NCBI GenBank assembly: GCA_017514765.1
Contig: JAFWIU010000010.1
Span: 1-64,000, forward strand
Direction of reading: 5' to 3'
From: Candidatus Saccharimonadota bacterium
Lineage (GTDB): Bacteria > Patescibacteriota > Saccharimonadia > Saccharimonadales > Saccharimonadaceae
DNA length: 64,000 bases
Positions 1 through 8,357 of the stretch are shown here, piece by piece. A program made the translations under genes and the position numbers. Position 1 is the stretch's first letter. Every line of letters begins with the position of its first letter. The notes beneath the pieces are model-generated. The model was not told where the DNA came from and did no database searches. It worked only from the letters and a program-made list of their open reading frames with translations.

Positions 1-56
1 AACAAAATAGTAAAACAACAGATCTATGATATAATTAATCTAAAGAGGGTGGTGGA

Positions 57-161
57 TTAACCTTCTGGATTGAAGTTATCTAGTTTATTGCGGATATCTT
101 CCTTGTAGATTGTTAATGCCTGCTTAATTTGCCCCAGCCATTTTTTATTCTGTTTTTTCAA
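57..161 (-). CDS. possible 34-aa peptide overlapping the upstream gene
   Basis: A TTG start at 161 opens a 34-codon frame (begins MKKQNKKWLG, ends DNFNPEG) that stops at 57-59. It overlaps the last 17 nt of the membrane protein gene ending at 145, in a different frame. The composition (Lys, Trp, Ile, Asp, Asn rich, no low-complexity run) looks coding rather than random. No good Shine-Dalgarno precedes the TTG, so it could be translationally coupled, or be a frameshifted tail of the upstream protein. No family recognised. The remaining bases 1-56 hold an extended -10-like TATAAT at 30-35 with no obvious start codon in the window. Confidence 0.3.
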   Translation of the reverse strand: MKKQNKKWLGQIKQALTIYKEDIRNKLDNFNPEG

Positions 162-1017
162 CTACAATAGTTTCCAGGTTATTATCATAGTAGTACCTGA
201 AATGATATTCCTGTTCGTCGTCGGTGATGTCGAAGTAGTAGTTTTTGCCGTAGAGGCCGGTTAGCTTAAAATTATAGCCTCCCTCATATTTGATGATTTC
301 GACGTTACCTTTGCCTTCGCCGGCCCAGAAGGAAATATAGGGTTCGCCGACGAGAGTGATGGAGTTTTCTTCAAGAAAGCTATTATTGTAGGTCTCAAAT
401 GGTTCCACCGTCACAAATGGTATATATATTAATATGGCTACAATTGTGATGGCAACTGTGATGATGCGCGGGATTTTATCCTTAAGGGTGGCGAAGAGTA
501 GTATAGGAATCATTAGGAAGCAATAAATGATAGTAACTAAATGATTAAGTGGTGATTCGAGCATGAGATGGAAACGATTGACACCAACGACGGCAAGATA
601 GGTAGTAACAATTGCTAGGATCAACCCAGAATACCATTTATCCTTCTTGATATACCAACATACGAATGCAGCAGGGAAAGTTAGCAGTGTAATGCCGAAC
701 CAATATGGATAATACCCGAATAAACCCCATCCCATATAGTTGAACGGCACCTGGACGAGATAAACTATCGGTTGCGAGATGAGAAAGAAAACAAAGGTTT
801 TCAAAGCTGCATCGAGTGGCTTCTTCGAATTGATGATAATTATCATAGCTGGTAAAACCCACCATTCTCCTGTAACGGCAATATCGTGGAATGAGTTGCC
901 ATCCGGCAACAATAGAGCCATTAAGCCCGTGTAAATCCCCATAATGATGCCAAAAATTATGAGTTTGGGCCAAGTAATATTTAATCCCCCGAATAGTTTC
1001 TTGAATAGGTTTTTCAT
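145..1017 (-). CDS. hypothetical polytopic membrane protein, 290 aa
   Basis: No family recognised. About seven to eight hydrophobic segments occupy residues 15-215, including pairs flanking a cytoplasmic-looking KKDK loop. A soluble C-terminal domain of about 75 residues (from PFVTVEPFETYNN on) is rich in Tyr, Glu and Asp and looks like a small extracytoplasmic beta domain. The ATG at 1017 is chosen because a TATAAT -10 element (minus strand, plus-strand 1024-1029, preceded by TG) ends exactly 6 nt before it, predicting a leaderless transcript. The terminator of the upstream DUF308 gene lies immediately behind the promoter, so this is a separate unit. A 34-aa frame overlaps its 3' end. Confidence 0.75.
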   Translation of the reverse strand: MKNLFKKLFGGLNITWPKLIIFGIIMGIYTGLMALLLPDGNSFHDIAVTGEWWVLPAMIIIINSKKPLDAALKTFVFFLISQPIVYLVQVPFNYMGWGLFGYYPYWFGITLLTFPAAFVCWYIKKDKWYSGLILAIVTTYLAVVGVNRFHLMLESPLNHLVTIIYCFLMIPILLFATLKDKIPRIITVAITIVAILIYIPFVTVEPFETYNNSFLEENSITLVGEPYISFWAGEGKGNVEIIKYEGGYNFKLTGLYGKNYYFDITDDEQEYHFRYYYDNNLETIVVEKTE

Positions 1018-1046
1018 AGTTAAATTATAGCACGTTCTTTTTACTA

Positions 1047-1075
1047 CAAAAAAGATCCGCCTTTACCGCGAATCT
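1047..1075 (-). terminator. intrinsic terminator of the DUF308 gene
   Basis: On the minus strand an 8-bp stem (AGATTCGC pairing with GCGGATCT, one G-T pair, 7-nt loop; 1053-1075) is followed by six T residues (1047-1052). It sits 20 bp after the stop of the gene ending at 1095. Confidence 0.75.
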
Positions 1076-1094
1076 CTTTTTGATTAGTATACTA

Positions 1095-1670
1095 TTATTT
1101 GGCTTCTTTGTAGCTTTCCTCGAGGGCTTTGGCAATATCTTTGACATCTTTCTTGACCATAAGAGTGTCAACAAAGACGATAGCTGCGTGAATCATCATG
1201 ATGATACCGCCAAGTACAACGATTGAGATTGATGAAGCAAATGGGTTGAACAAGATGATGATACCACAGATTAAATCAATGATGCCAAGAATCAACCACA
1301 AATACCAATTCGAAACACCCTTGCGGACGGCAATTGAAATGCTGATAATGTTCGCGCTTGACAGGATGATCCAGATACCCAATGCAATAGCAAAGACAGT
1401 TGAGAGAATATTTGGCATTGCAACAAGAATTAAACCAACGATGATTGACAAGATGCCAGTCAAGATGCCGTGAAATGGAATATAAATGTTATGTGCCATA
1501 AAATCTAGTGCGATTAAGGCAATACCATGCGCTATGATGTAAATACCAAACACAATCCCCATAACTTGCAATGAGATGTTCGGCACGACCGTCATCAGCA
1601 AGCCTAGCATAAAGGCAATCACTGATGATATTAAAATTGATGTTGTAGTTCTTTTGAAAAGATCTTTCAT
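1095..1670 (-). CDS. HdeD/DUF308-family membrane protein, 191 aa
   Basis: Six evenly spaced hydrophobic helices, many starting with Gly or Ile-rich runs and ending in short loops, match the DUF308 (HdeD-like) family, whose E. coli member is linked to acid resistance; the molecular function is unknown. Residues 1-170 hold the helices; the C-terminal 20 residues are charged (KDVKDIAKALEESYKEAK) and cytoplasmic. The start at 1670 has a strong Shine-Dalgarno AAAGGAG 6 nt upstream, the same leader end as rplL (aaaggagaataat before ATG). It is transcribed alone, with its own terminator at 1047-1075 and divergently from the pyrophosphatase gene. Confidence 0.8.
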   Translation of the reverse strand: MKDLFKRTTTSILISSVIAFMLGLLMTVVPNISLQVMGIVFGIYIIAHGIALIALDFMAHNIYIPFHGILTGILSIIVGLILVAMPNILSTVFAIALGIWIILSSANIISISIAVRKGVSNWYLWLILGIIDLICGIIILFNPFASSISIVVLGGIIMMIHAAIVFVDTLMVKKDVKDIAKALEESYKEAK

Positions 1671-1778
1671 ATATTATTCTCCTTTAGAACATCATATCAT
1701 ATTTTTTGATTGTAAATTAAAGCATAAAAACTACGGTAGAGAACTGTTTTGTTTATGTTTTTATTATATACCGCTCCG

Positions 1779-1787
1779 TGCTATAAT
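1779..1787 (+). promoter_or_regulatory. extended -10 promoter for the pyrophosphatase gene
   Basis: TGC-TATAAT (1779-1787) is an extended -10 with no clear -35. It gives a roughly 58-nt leader ending in the Shine-Dalgarno AAGGAGG at 1836-1842. The intergenic stretch 1671-1851 otherwise shows nothing recognisable. Confidence 0.6.
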
Positions 1788-1851
1788 TTTGCCAGATGTA
1801 GCAGAGTGGGCAAGCGAGCTATTTCGTACATTGATAAGGAGGTTAATGGTA

Positions 1852-4020
1852 ATGATAGATACAATTGTATATGTGATGTCATTCATTATAGTTGCGTTAG
1901 CGTTTGTGTTAATTCGGAGGAACTTTGTTGATTTGAGGAAACATGACGAAGGTACCGCCGAGATGAAGGAGCTGGCCGGCATCATCCGTGATGGGGCAAA
2001 CACTTTTCTCGGTCGGGAATACCGCGTCATTATTCCTACGGTAGTATTCTTCGCGATTTTATACTCTTTGTTTACAGAGAGTTGCGCAGGATTTGCATTA
2101 CTATTTGGCTCGACGCTCAATATGATTGCCGTAGAAATCGGCATGCGAGCTGGAACTTATGGTAATGTGAGAACTACCAATGCAGCAAGAACCACCAAGG
2201 CGTTAAGCCGTACTATGCGAATCGCTTTGCTCGGTGGAAGCGTGAGTGGTTTTGCAGTGCCAGCTTTTGGGCTATTTGGTTTCCTGATTGTCTGGATACT
2301 GTCACACGGCGCTCAAGCTGATGCGGTAGGGCATGGTTTACTGGGCTTAAACACTTGTAATCCGATTGCAATGCGACTGGGTTGTTACTCTCTCGGTTTT
2401 TCACTGGTTGGCATGTTTAACCGTGTTGCGGGAGGTAACTATACCAAGGCAGCAGACATTTCGGCAGACATTGTAGGTAAGAACATCCACAATATGCCAG
2501 AAGATGATTCCAGAATGCCGAATACAGTGGCTGATTTTATTGGCGATTGCGTAAACGACATCGCAGGAAACATTTCTGACCTGGCTGAAAGTTTTGTGGC
2601 AACACCTACTGCTTGCATCCTGATTTCGATGCAGCTTTTCAAGGACAACCCAGTAGCATTGTCGGCAGCCTGTATCTTTCCGTTTATCTTGTCGGCGGGT
2701 GGATTGTTTAGCAGTCTGGTTGGAGTTTCTTCAGTCATCCTGATGAATCGCAAGAAAGTGCGGAAAAACGCTAAGGGCGAAACTGAAGTGTTCTCGCGAG
2801 AAATCCAAGATCCGGCTTTGGAGCTGGATTTAGCAACTTACCTTTCGGCCGGTATGGTTTTTATTATCGGTCTAGTGGGTGCGCATCTCGTGTTTAGCAA
2901 AACACCCGAACTGAGTGCATTTAACTTTAGGTATGGTTGGATTTCGCCGTGGGTAGCTTCAGTGCTCGGCGTAATTAGCTCAGTGTCAGTCGGCAAGATA
3001 ACGGAATACTACACCAGTATGAAGTATGGTCCGGTGCAGAAGCTGAAAACGATGGCATTCGAAGGAGATTCCTTCGTAGTGACAGAAGGTGATGCGATTG
3101 GGTATCGTTCGACACTGGGTCCTGTACTAGTAATCGGTATTTCCATGATGATTGCTTACGCTTTAAGTGGGACTTATGGAATTGCTATTGCTGGTCTCGG
3201 TATGCTGAGTTTCGTTGGCACTACGGTATCGATTGATGCTTTTGGCCCGATAGCAGATAATGCTGGTGGTATTGCAGAAAGCTGTCACTTGGAACCAGAA
3301 GTACGTAAAATCACCGACCAACTGGATGCGGTGGGTAACACTACGGCGGCTATCGGCAAGGGAAATGCGATTGGTTCGGCAGCTTTTGCAACGGTATCTC
3401 TGATTATGGCCTATATTGAAAGCTATACAACTGGAGATATCGGACTACTCTCGATTATTGTGCATCTGGTAGTCGGAATTATTGTAGGCGGTGCACTTGT
3501 GATGTATTTCAGTGCGCTCTTAACCGATAATACCATCGTCGCTGCTAAGCAGTTGGCTGATGCTGGCGGGGCACAGCTAAAGATTCCTGGCGTAATTGAA
3601 GGCACTGTGAAGCCAGACTACACCAGTATTATCGAACTGGCGGCTAACAATGCGCTGAGGCACATGCTAGTACCATCTATCATGGCGTTAGTAACACCAG
3701 TGCTGTTCGGGTTCTCATTTGGACCTAATTTTGTACTAGGCATCCTGATTGGTGCTACCGCTGTTGCAGTAGGACTGGCACTGTATAATGGTAACTCTGG
3801 CGGTGCTTTTGACAACGCCAAGAAAGCAATTGAAATCGAACGGGCTTCTAACCCCGACGATAAAACCCTAGCTTTGGCCCACAAAGCTGCAGTAACTGGT
3901 GATACAGTAGGTGACACGAGGAAAGACGTAGTTGGCGTAGCGCTTGATATTTTCATCAAGACGATGTCGACGGTTGCAAATACCTTGTCGAGCTTGTTTG
4001 TATCATTCCACCTCTTTTAA
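1852..4020 (+). CDS. hppA: membrane-bound ion-pumping pyrophosphatase, K+-dependent type
   Basis: Hydrolyses PPi and pumps H+ or Na+ across the membrane, recovering energy from biosynthetic PPi. The protein is 722 aa, in the family range, with about 16 helices. Family signatures are present but divergent: ADISADIVGK (201-210) for the usual ADVGADLVGK, PEDDSR (216-221), GDCVNDIAG (231-239) for the usual GDNVGDxAG, and near the C-terminus HKAAVTGDTVGDTRKD. GNTTAA at 495-500 has Ala where K+-independent enzymes have Lys, so K+ dependence is expected. The ion pumped cannot be decided from sequence alone. The open frame extends back to 1576, but ATG 1852 lies 9 nt after AAGGAGG; ATG 1846 is too close to it. 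Confidence 0.9.
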   Translation: MIDTIVYVMSFIIVALAFVLIRRNFVDLRKHDEGTAEMKELAGIIRDGANTFLGREYRVIIPTVVFFAILYSLFTESCAGFALLFGSTLNMIAVEIGMRAGTYGNVRTTNAARTTKALSRTMRIALLGGSVSGFAVPAFGLFGFLIVWILSHGAQADAVGHGLLGLNTCNPIAMRLGCYSLGFSLVGMFNRVAGGNYTKAADISADIVGKNIHNMPEDDSRMPNTVADFIGDCVNDIAGNISDLAESFVATPTACILISMQLFKDNPVALSAACIFPFILSAGGLFSSLVGVSSVILMNRKKVRKNAKGETEVFSREIQDPALELDLATYLSAGMVFIIGLVGAHLVFSKTPELSAFNFRYGWISPWVASVLGVISSVSVGKITEYYTSMKYGPVQKLKTMAFEGDSFVVTEGDAIGYRSTLGPVLVIGISMMIAYALSGTYGIAIAGLGMLSFVGTTVSIDAFGPIADNAGGIAESCHLEPEVRKITDQLDAVGNTTAAIGKGNAIGSAAFATVSLIMAYIESYTTGDIGLLSIIVHLVVGIIVGGALVMYFSALLTDNTIVAAKQLADAGGAQLKIPGVIEGTVKPDYTSIIELAANNALRHMLVPSIMALVTPVLFGFSFGPNFVLGILIGATAVAVGLALYNGNSGGAFDNAKKAIEIERASNPDDKTLALAHKAAVTGDTVGDTRKDVVGVALDIFIKTMSTVANTLSSLFVSFHLF

Positions 4021-4025
4021 CGTTT

Positions 4026-4057
4026 ACCCCGGCTGGATGGTCGGGGGTGTTTTTTTG
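4026..4057 (+). terminator. terminator of the pyrophosphatase gene
   Basis: ACCCC (4026-4030) pairs with GGGGT (4044-4048) around a loop and is followed within a few bases by a run of seven T residues. It lies 5 nt after the stop codon. Confidence 0.65.
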
Positions 4058-4060
4058 ATA

Positions 4061-4091
4061 AAAAAGGCCTCGAAACGCTACGTCTCAAGGC
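4061..4091 (-). terminator. terminator of the small anchored-protein gene
   Basis: On the minus strand an 11-bp stem with a 3-nt loop (4067-4091, two G-T pairs) is followed by CTTTTTT. It abuts the plus-strand terminator, so the two convergent genes each carry their own. Confidence 0.8.
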
Positions 4092-4100
4092 AACACTTTA

Positions 4101-4409
4101 TTAGTCCATTGAATCCAGCTGGGTTTCGAAACGATAATCAAGATATGATTTGACAATGAAATAAACTTCGTCGCTCAGCTCCTCTCTTTCTTTTTCTGAT
4201 AGCTCATTTATAGCTCTAGAATCGCAAAGTTTCATGACGGATTTGACTTGTTTATAAATGATTGGTTCCTCGTCATAAAGCGCCTGCAGATAAGTTTCTT
4301 CGACTTTGTCTAGCAGCTGCTCTCTGCTGATTGAGCTGTTTATCATGAAAACAAACAGTAAAACTATGATTATTGCAATAATACCAATAACTGTAATACT
4401 CTTTTTCAT
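4101..4409 (-). CDS. small membrane-anchored protein, 102 aa
   Basis: No family recognised. Residues 1-27 form one hydrophobic anchor (MKKSITVIGIIAIIIVLLF) followed by about 75 mostly helical, acidic residues (ELSEKEREELSDE), so the product is probably a single-pass protein with its C-terminal domain outside. It is a monocistronic unit: a consensus sigma70-type promoter lies upstream (4482-4510) and a terminator downstream. The leader carries a G-rich stretch (GGGGGG) before the ATG at 4409. Unlike most neighbours it has both a -35 box and a real 5' leader. Confidence 0.7.
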   Translation of the reverse strand: MKKSITVIGIIAIIIVLLFVFMINSSISREQLLDKVEETYLQALYDEEPIIYKQVKSVMKLCDSRAINELSEKEREELSDEVYFIVKSYLDYRFETQLDSMD

Positions 4410-4481
4410 TGTTTGGCTGCCCCCCTATCAATGAATAATCGGTATGAAAGTACAGATTGTAATGATACAACTCAACTATTT

Positions 4482-4510
4482 ATTATAGCATGTTGACTTG
4501 ATTTTGTCAA
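4482..4510 (-). promoter_or_regulatory. consensus -35/-10 promoter, minus strand
   Basis: On the minus strand TTGACA (plus-strand 4505-4510) and TATAAT (4482-4487) are separated by exactly 17 bp. This is a perfect consensus promoter driving the 102-aa protein gene with a leader of about 65 nt. Confidence 0.85.
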
Positions 4511-4583
4511 ATATTTCTCTGTTTTTCAAGATTGTGTGGAAACTTAATGTATAACTTTACAAGAATAGTATTATAATAGTGAT

Positions 4584-5543
4584 ATGACAAAGAAAAATAT
4601 TTTTACAAAGAAAGAACTGAAGACTCTTTCCGCAGAGGAAGTAATAGATAAACTACAGCACGACAATTACTCATTGCTCGCTACGCTGGGTGCGGAAAAG
4701 CTACGTAAGGAGATGGTTCCGGTTGGCAAAGCCTGCAATACGGCGATTAATTATTTCTTTCGGACTACTGGACCCAAGAAAGACCAAGCGGCACATAATC
4801 AAAACGCACGCAAGAAGCTGGTGAAAGTTTTGTCGAAGATTACCCCAGGCAGTTATAAAGGTATGCCTAAAGACAATCCGCATGGTCTAGTGGTTGGGTT
4901 TAACCATCCTTCACTTGGTGAAATCGCGCGTATTTTGACTATGAAGATAGACATTATGGGCGACAAACCGATGTATTTTCCAGTAAACCTGCCGTGGTAC
5001 GAATCTCTAGCGCCGAATTATGATCGCATTAAACGATTAGGGATTATTATCACGCCCACAATTACGCCTGCGACTTGGAACAAGATGGATTTGAAGGAAG
5101 GGACACTATTGTACGAGGAGGGGAATCGTTTGAAGCGGGCATTTCGCGATATCTACACTCAGATTTCGCATGATGGACTGAAGGACGGCGGCGTGGTATT
5201 CGTGGCACCTTCAGCCACAAGGCAGGCTACCGTGTTTAAGAACGAGGCGGTTTACAAAAAGGAAGAAGATATTATCCCTACCATGTCAATGCTGGCTTTA
5301 AAACTATACTCAGACCCCGAGATGGACTGTGACTTTTTGCCGATGGCCGTATTGCCACCTGAAGGATACAAAAGAGGCTTGAATTTCCGTAAAAAATACC
5401 GATTGATTCCTGGCAAAATAATGACTGCAGCCGAAATTAGGCGTAAGTACATGAAAGACCCCGATGTAAAGAGATTGGTTGGATTTGACTGGGATTTCCA
5501 CAAACGTATTGCGGACGAGTTGCCTAAAAAATTCTGGTATTAA
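4584..5543 (+). CDS. putative acyltransferase (PlsC/LPLAT-like), 319 aa
   Basis: The protein resembles glycerophospholipid acyltransferases by motif only. Residues 106-113 read FNHPSLGE, like block I NHxxxxD but with Glu for the catalytic Asp (His108, Glu113). Residues 177-184 read YEEGNRLK, like block III FPEGTRS. No membrane segment is evident. If the assignment holds it would transfer an acyl chain to a glycerophosphate backbone and link to the cdsA, pgsA and acyl-CoA ligase genes at 22-25 kb. TATAAT at 4572-4577 ends exactly 6 nt before ATG 4584, so a leaderless mRNA is predicted. The function is an inference from two motifs; a degraded or repurposed acyltransferase fold is the alternative. 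Confidence 0.55.
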   Translation: MTKKNIFTKKELKTLSAEEVIDKLQHDNYSLLATLGAEKLRKEMVPVGKACNTAINYFFRTTGPKKDQAAHNQNARKKLVKVLSKITPGSYKGMPKDNPHGLVVGFNHPSLGEIARILTMKIDIMGDKPMYFPVNLPWYESLAPNYDRIKRLGIIITPTITPATWNKMDLKEGTLLYEEGNRLKRAFRDIYTQISHDGLKDGGVVFVAPSATRQATVFKNEAVYKKEEDIIPTMSMLALKLYSDPEMDCDFLPMAVLPPEGYKRGLNFRKKYRLIPGKIMTAAEIRRKYMKDPDVKRLVGFDWDFHKRIADELPKKFWY

Positions 5544-5569
5544 CGAATTTGTGATACAATAGTATAAGC

Positions 5570-7324
5570 ATGATGGAAAACGAGTTCGAAGAAGAGTTTA
5601 TATATCATCCGTTGGAAAATATTGAGGATGTAGATTTATTCTACGAAGCAATTGGTCGGGAGCATTTAACGAAAGCGATTTCGCCAGAACGGCCGTATAC
5701 TTATTGGACTATTGAGCTATATGACCAGCAAAATGGCTTGCGTGGTGGTGGCGGACTAGGCGTGCTGGCGGCAGATACTCGGAGAGTAGCCGAGAAGATG
5801 GGGGTGCCTTTTGTACTAATTACACCATTTTATCCGCACGAGACCCATCAGACTATTCATGACGGTGTAGTATATGACGAGCATGTAGATGTAGATTATC
5901 ATAAGTTTGGCTTCCGCTTGGTTGATTCAGTAAATATCAAGTGCTGTGATGCGTTATGTAAGTTAGAGGTAATCGAAAAAAAGTTTGCCAATACACGAAT
6001 TATTGCTGTAACAGAGCCAAATTTCGGAGAACTATATTCCGACACAAGTGGTTCCGATCATCGGTTATACCAAGAGGTATCGCTGGGTTTTGGTGGTTAT
6101 GCAGCCTTGAAGCTGATAGGTTTGAAACCTGCAATCATCCAGCTAAATGAAGTGGCTACTTTCTTTGCGGCGGTGGCTAGGCTTGATGAGTTAGTGCATA
6201 ATGGCATGGACTTCTATGAGGCGGTAGTATATACGAGGAAGCATACTTTATACACTAATCATACGTTAGTACAAGCGGCAGAGGCGGAGTTCACTTTAGA
6301 ACAATTTGAAAGATACGTATTTCCAAATATCAAATCTTCCGCCGTAAGGCGCTGGTTATCAGAGAAGTTTGAACATGGTCGGATTAAGCTATCATCGATT
6401 ACGATTGAGATTGCAGAATTAAAGAGTGGCGTATCGAAGCTACACACACGTGTCGCAAACTATCACGATGTGGCAGGTAATAAAGTCAAGTTCAAGGCGA
6501 TTACAAACGGTATCGATATGGATGCTTGGGTGCTACCTGGCATTATGAGCTTTTACCATCAGGCTCAAATACTCGACGAGCGAGATATGCCGCTGGATGA
6601 CCTGGATATCAAGTTGGAAGCGTTATCTGCAATGGAGATACGTCTGGCCAAGAATAATGGTCGGCGAGTACTCAATAAGGTGTTAGAGCATCGACCGGAT
6701 CATCGCGGACAAGTTCTGCAGTTTTCGGATGACGATTTTATTTTCGATTTTAAACGTCGTTTCGTGGATTATAAGCGTCCGGATTTGCCTTTCCGAGATT
6801 TAGAGCGACTAAGGGCAGTGCTGGAAGAGCACGGTGCACACTATTTGTTGGCTGGGAGAGTGCATACGGGTGATCACGTGATGGCTGGTAAATTGAAACA
6901 TTTGCTAGAAGCAGTTGAGACTGATGACTATCTGAGAAGTCACGTGCATTATTTGCCAGATTATGATGAAGAGCTGGCGTATGGCCTCTCGGCTGGCTCA
7001 AATGCGTCTATTAATGTACCGATTGTAGGCTTGGAAGCCTGCGGCACTAGTTGGATGAAAGACGTGGCGAATTTTGGGCTACTGATTTCGACCCACGACG
7101 GTGGTGTAGCGGACGGTTCGATTAATGCCTATTTAAACGTGTCCGGTGCGGATGAAAATGAAGAGTTAAATATGCTATATCAGCGTATGGAAGAAGTAAT
7201 GTCGGCTTGGGAAAATGATTTTGACTTGGAAACCTTAGTACGAAGACAGCTAGTTGAGTTTTTGCCGGTGATTTCAGGTGCCAGAATGTTGAAAGATTAT
7301 CTTGACTATTTGTTCCCGATATAG
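5570..7324 (+). CDS. glgP: alpha-glucan (glycogen/maltodextrin) phosphorylase, GT35
   Basis: Phosphorolyses alpha-1,4-glucans to glucose 1-phosphate using pyridoxal phosphate. The 584-aa protein is of the short (AgpA-like) type. Visible family blocks are GGGGLGVLAAD, TNHTLVQAAE, ITNGIDMDAW, RRFVDYKRPDL, AGRVHTGD and EACGTSWMKD, where the Lys of the last block is the PLP lysine. This block normally reads EASGTSxMK, so the Ser to Cys change is a small oddity. TACAAT at 5555-5560 precedes ATG 5570 by 9 nt; ATG 5573 is an alternative. An intrinsic terminator follows. It suggests use of host or stored glucan as carbon source. Confidence 0.88.
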   Translation: MMENEFEEEFIYHPLENIEDVDLFYEAIGREHLTKAISPERPYTYWTIELYDQQNGLRGGGGLGVLAADTRRVAEKMGVPFVLITPFYPHETHQTIHDGVVYDEHVDVDYHKFGFRLVDSVNIKCCDALCKLEVIEKKFANTRIIAVTEPNFGELYSDTSGSDHRLYQEVSLGFGGYAALKLIGLKPAIIQLNEVATFFAAVARLDELVHNGMDFYEAVVYTRKHTLYTNHTLVQAAEAEFTLEQFERYVFPNIKSSAVRRWLSEKFEHGRIKLSSITIEIAELKSGVSKLHTRVANYHDVAGNKVKFKAITNGIDMDAWVLPGIMSFYHQAQILDERDMPLDDLDIKLEALSAMEIRLAKNNGRRVLNKVLEHRPDHRGQVLQFSDDDFIFDFKRRFVDYKRPDLPFRDLERLRAVLEEHGAHYLLAGRVHTGDHVMAGKLKHLLEAVETDDYLRSHVHYLPDYDEELAYGLSAGSNASINVPIVGLEACGTSWMKDVANFGLLISTHDGGVADGSINAYLNVSGADENEELNMLYQRMEEVMSAWENDFDLETLVRRQLVEFLPVISGARMLKDYLDYLFPI

Positions 7325-7336
7325 TAAAATGTTGAC

Positions 7337-7358
7337 AAGTCTGGTATCAGACTTTTTT
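7337..7358 (+). terminator. terminator of the phosphorylase gene
   Basis: A 7-bp stem AAGTCTG / CAGACTT with a GTAT loop is followed by a T run. A TTGACA hexamer (7332-7337) overlaps its foot and might be the -35 of the secE-nusG promoter, but no convincing -10 follows at 17 bp. Confidence 0.75.
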
Positions 7359-7384
7359 GATACCGTTTAATAGTAAAGGAGTAT

Positions 7385-7774
7385 ATGGCGAAAATCACTA
7401 GAATCAAGGCGGGCGAGTCTTCAAAGAAAGAGACAGAGGCTGCCGAGCCGGCAATTACTCGCAAGAAGGTTGTCGTGAAAGACAAAAAAGTCGACAAAGC
7501 GAAATTAAAAGAAAAGAAGAAAGCCGAAAAGGCATTAGCCAAAGGTAATAAGACCGAAAAGAAGCCTTTTATCTTAATTCGTCCTTTCGTGTATTTGTGG
7601 CGATATTTGCGTGATTCGTGGCTGGAACTCCGACAAGTACGTTGGCCAAATGCCAAGGCGACCTGGAAGATGGTGTTAGCGGTATTTATATATACAATAC
7701 TATTTATGGTTGTAATCTTCCTGTTGGATTTGTTCTTTGCTTGGTTATTTAATTTAATATTAGGAAAGGGTTAA
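7385..7774 (+). CDS. secE: preprotein translocase subunit SecE
   Basis: SecE is the small subunit clamping SecY in the SecYEG translocon. The C-terminal half shows the family signature: an amphipathic stretch RYLRDSWLELRQVRWPNAKAT (residues about 75-95) followed by one membrane helix to residue 125. The first 65 residues are an unusually long Lys/Glu-rich cytoplasmic extension (KKKAEKALAKGNKTEKK), making 129 aa against about 60 for the minimal Gram-positive form. The start at 7385 has AAAGGAG 6 nt upstream. The next gene nusG begins 1 nt after the stop, the conserved secE-nusG order. Confidence 0.9.
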   Translation: MAKITRIKAGESSKKETEAAEPAITRKKVVVKDKKVDKAKLKEKKKAEKALAKGNKTEKKPFILIRPFVYLWRYLRDSWLELRQVRWPNAKATWKMVLAVFIYTILFMVVIFLLDLFFAWLFNLILGKG

Positions 7775-7775
7775 A

Positions 7776-8321
7776 ATGGCAGTAAATAGATATGATGACA
7801 CTAGGGCGTGGTATGCGATTTCGACATACTCCGGCTATGAAGATAAGGTGGCTAACTCTATCAACCAGCGTGTAAATACCGTTGAAATGTCTGGTAAGAT
7901 TTTTGAAGCAATCGTACCGAAGGAAAAGCAAATCGAGATTAAGAATGGTAAACGTAAGATTGTCGATCGTAAGATTTTGCAAGGATATGTGCTGGTTGAT
8001 ATGAAGTTGTCGGATGAGACTTGGTATATTATTCGTAACACCCCTGGCGTAACTGGGTTTATCGGTACTGGTACGCAACCGACTCCAGTATCGGAAAAGG
8101 AAATCAAGAAGATTAAGAAGCGGATGGGTGTTGAAGATCCAAAGTTCTCAGTGAAATACGAAGTGGGCGAGATCGTCTCGATTACGGATGGTCCATTTAA
8201 AGGCTTCGACGGTGCAGTGTCTGAAATTGATGCGGCGAAAGGCAAGCTCAAGGTGATGGTCTCGATGTTTGGTCGCGAAACACCAGTCGAACTCGATGCT
8301 TTACAAGTAAAACAATTGTGA
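7776..8321 (+). CDS. nusG: transcription termination/antitermination factor NusG
   Basis: NusG binds RNA polymerase and couples it to Rho or the ribosome. The 181-aa protein has the NGN domain (residues 5-110, with WYAISTYSGYEDKVA and the hallmark VLVDM near 70-76 and TPGVTGFIG near 90) and the KOW domain (residues 125-181, VGEIVSITDGPFKGFDG). The length is normal. It is translated from GGAAAGGG just upstream of ATG 7776 and co-transcribed with secE. The rplK promoter overlaps its stop region. Confidence 0.95.
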   Translation: MAVNRYDDTRAWYAISTYSGYEDKVANSINQRVNTVEMSGKIFEAIVPKEKQIEIKNGKRKIVDRKILQGYVLVDMKLSDETWYIIRNTPGVTGFIGTGTQPTPVSEKEIKKIKKRMGVEDPKFSVKYEVGEIVSITDGPFKGFDGAVSEIDAAKGKLKVMVSMFGRETPVELDALQVKQL

Positions 8322-8357
8322 TATAATATAATGGTTACGCACTAGAAAGGTATTTTT
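8322..8357 (+). promoter_or_regulatory. rplK promoter and short leader
   Basis: TGTGATATAAT (TATAAT at 8322-8327) overlaps the nusG stop codon. The leader of about 24 nt contains AGAAAGG upstream of ATG 8358. This contrasts with most genes here, which have no room for a leader. Confidence 0.65.
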
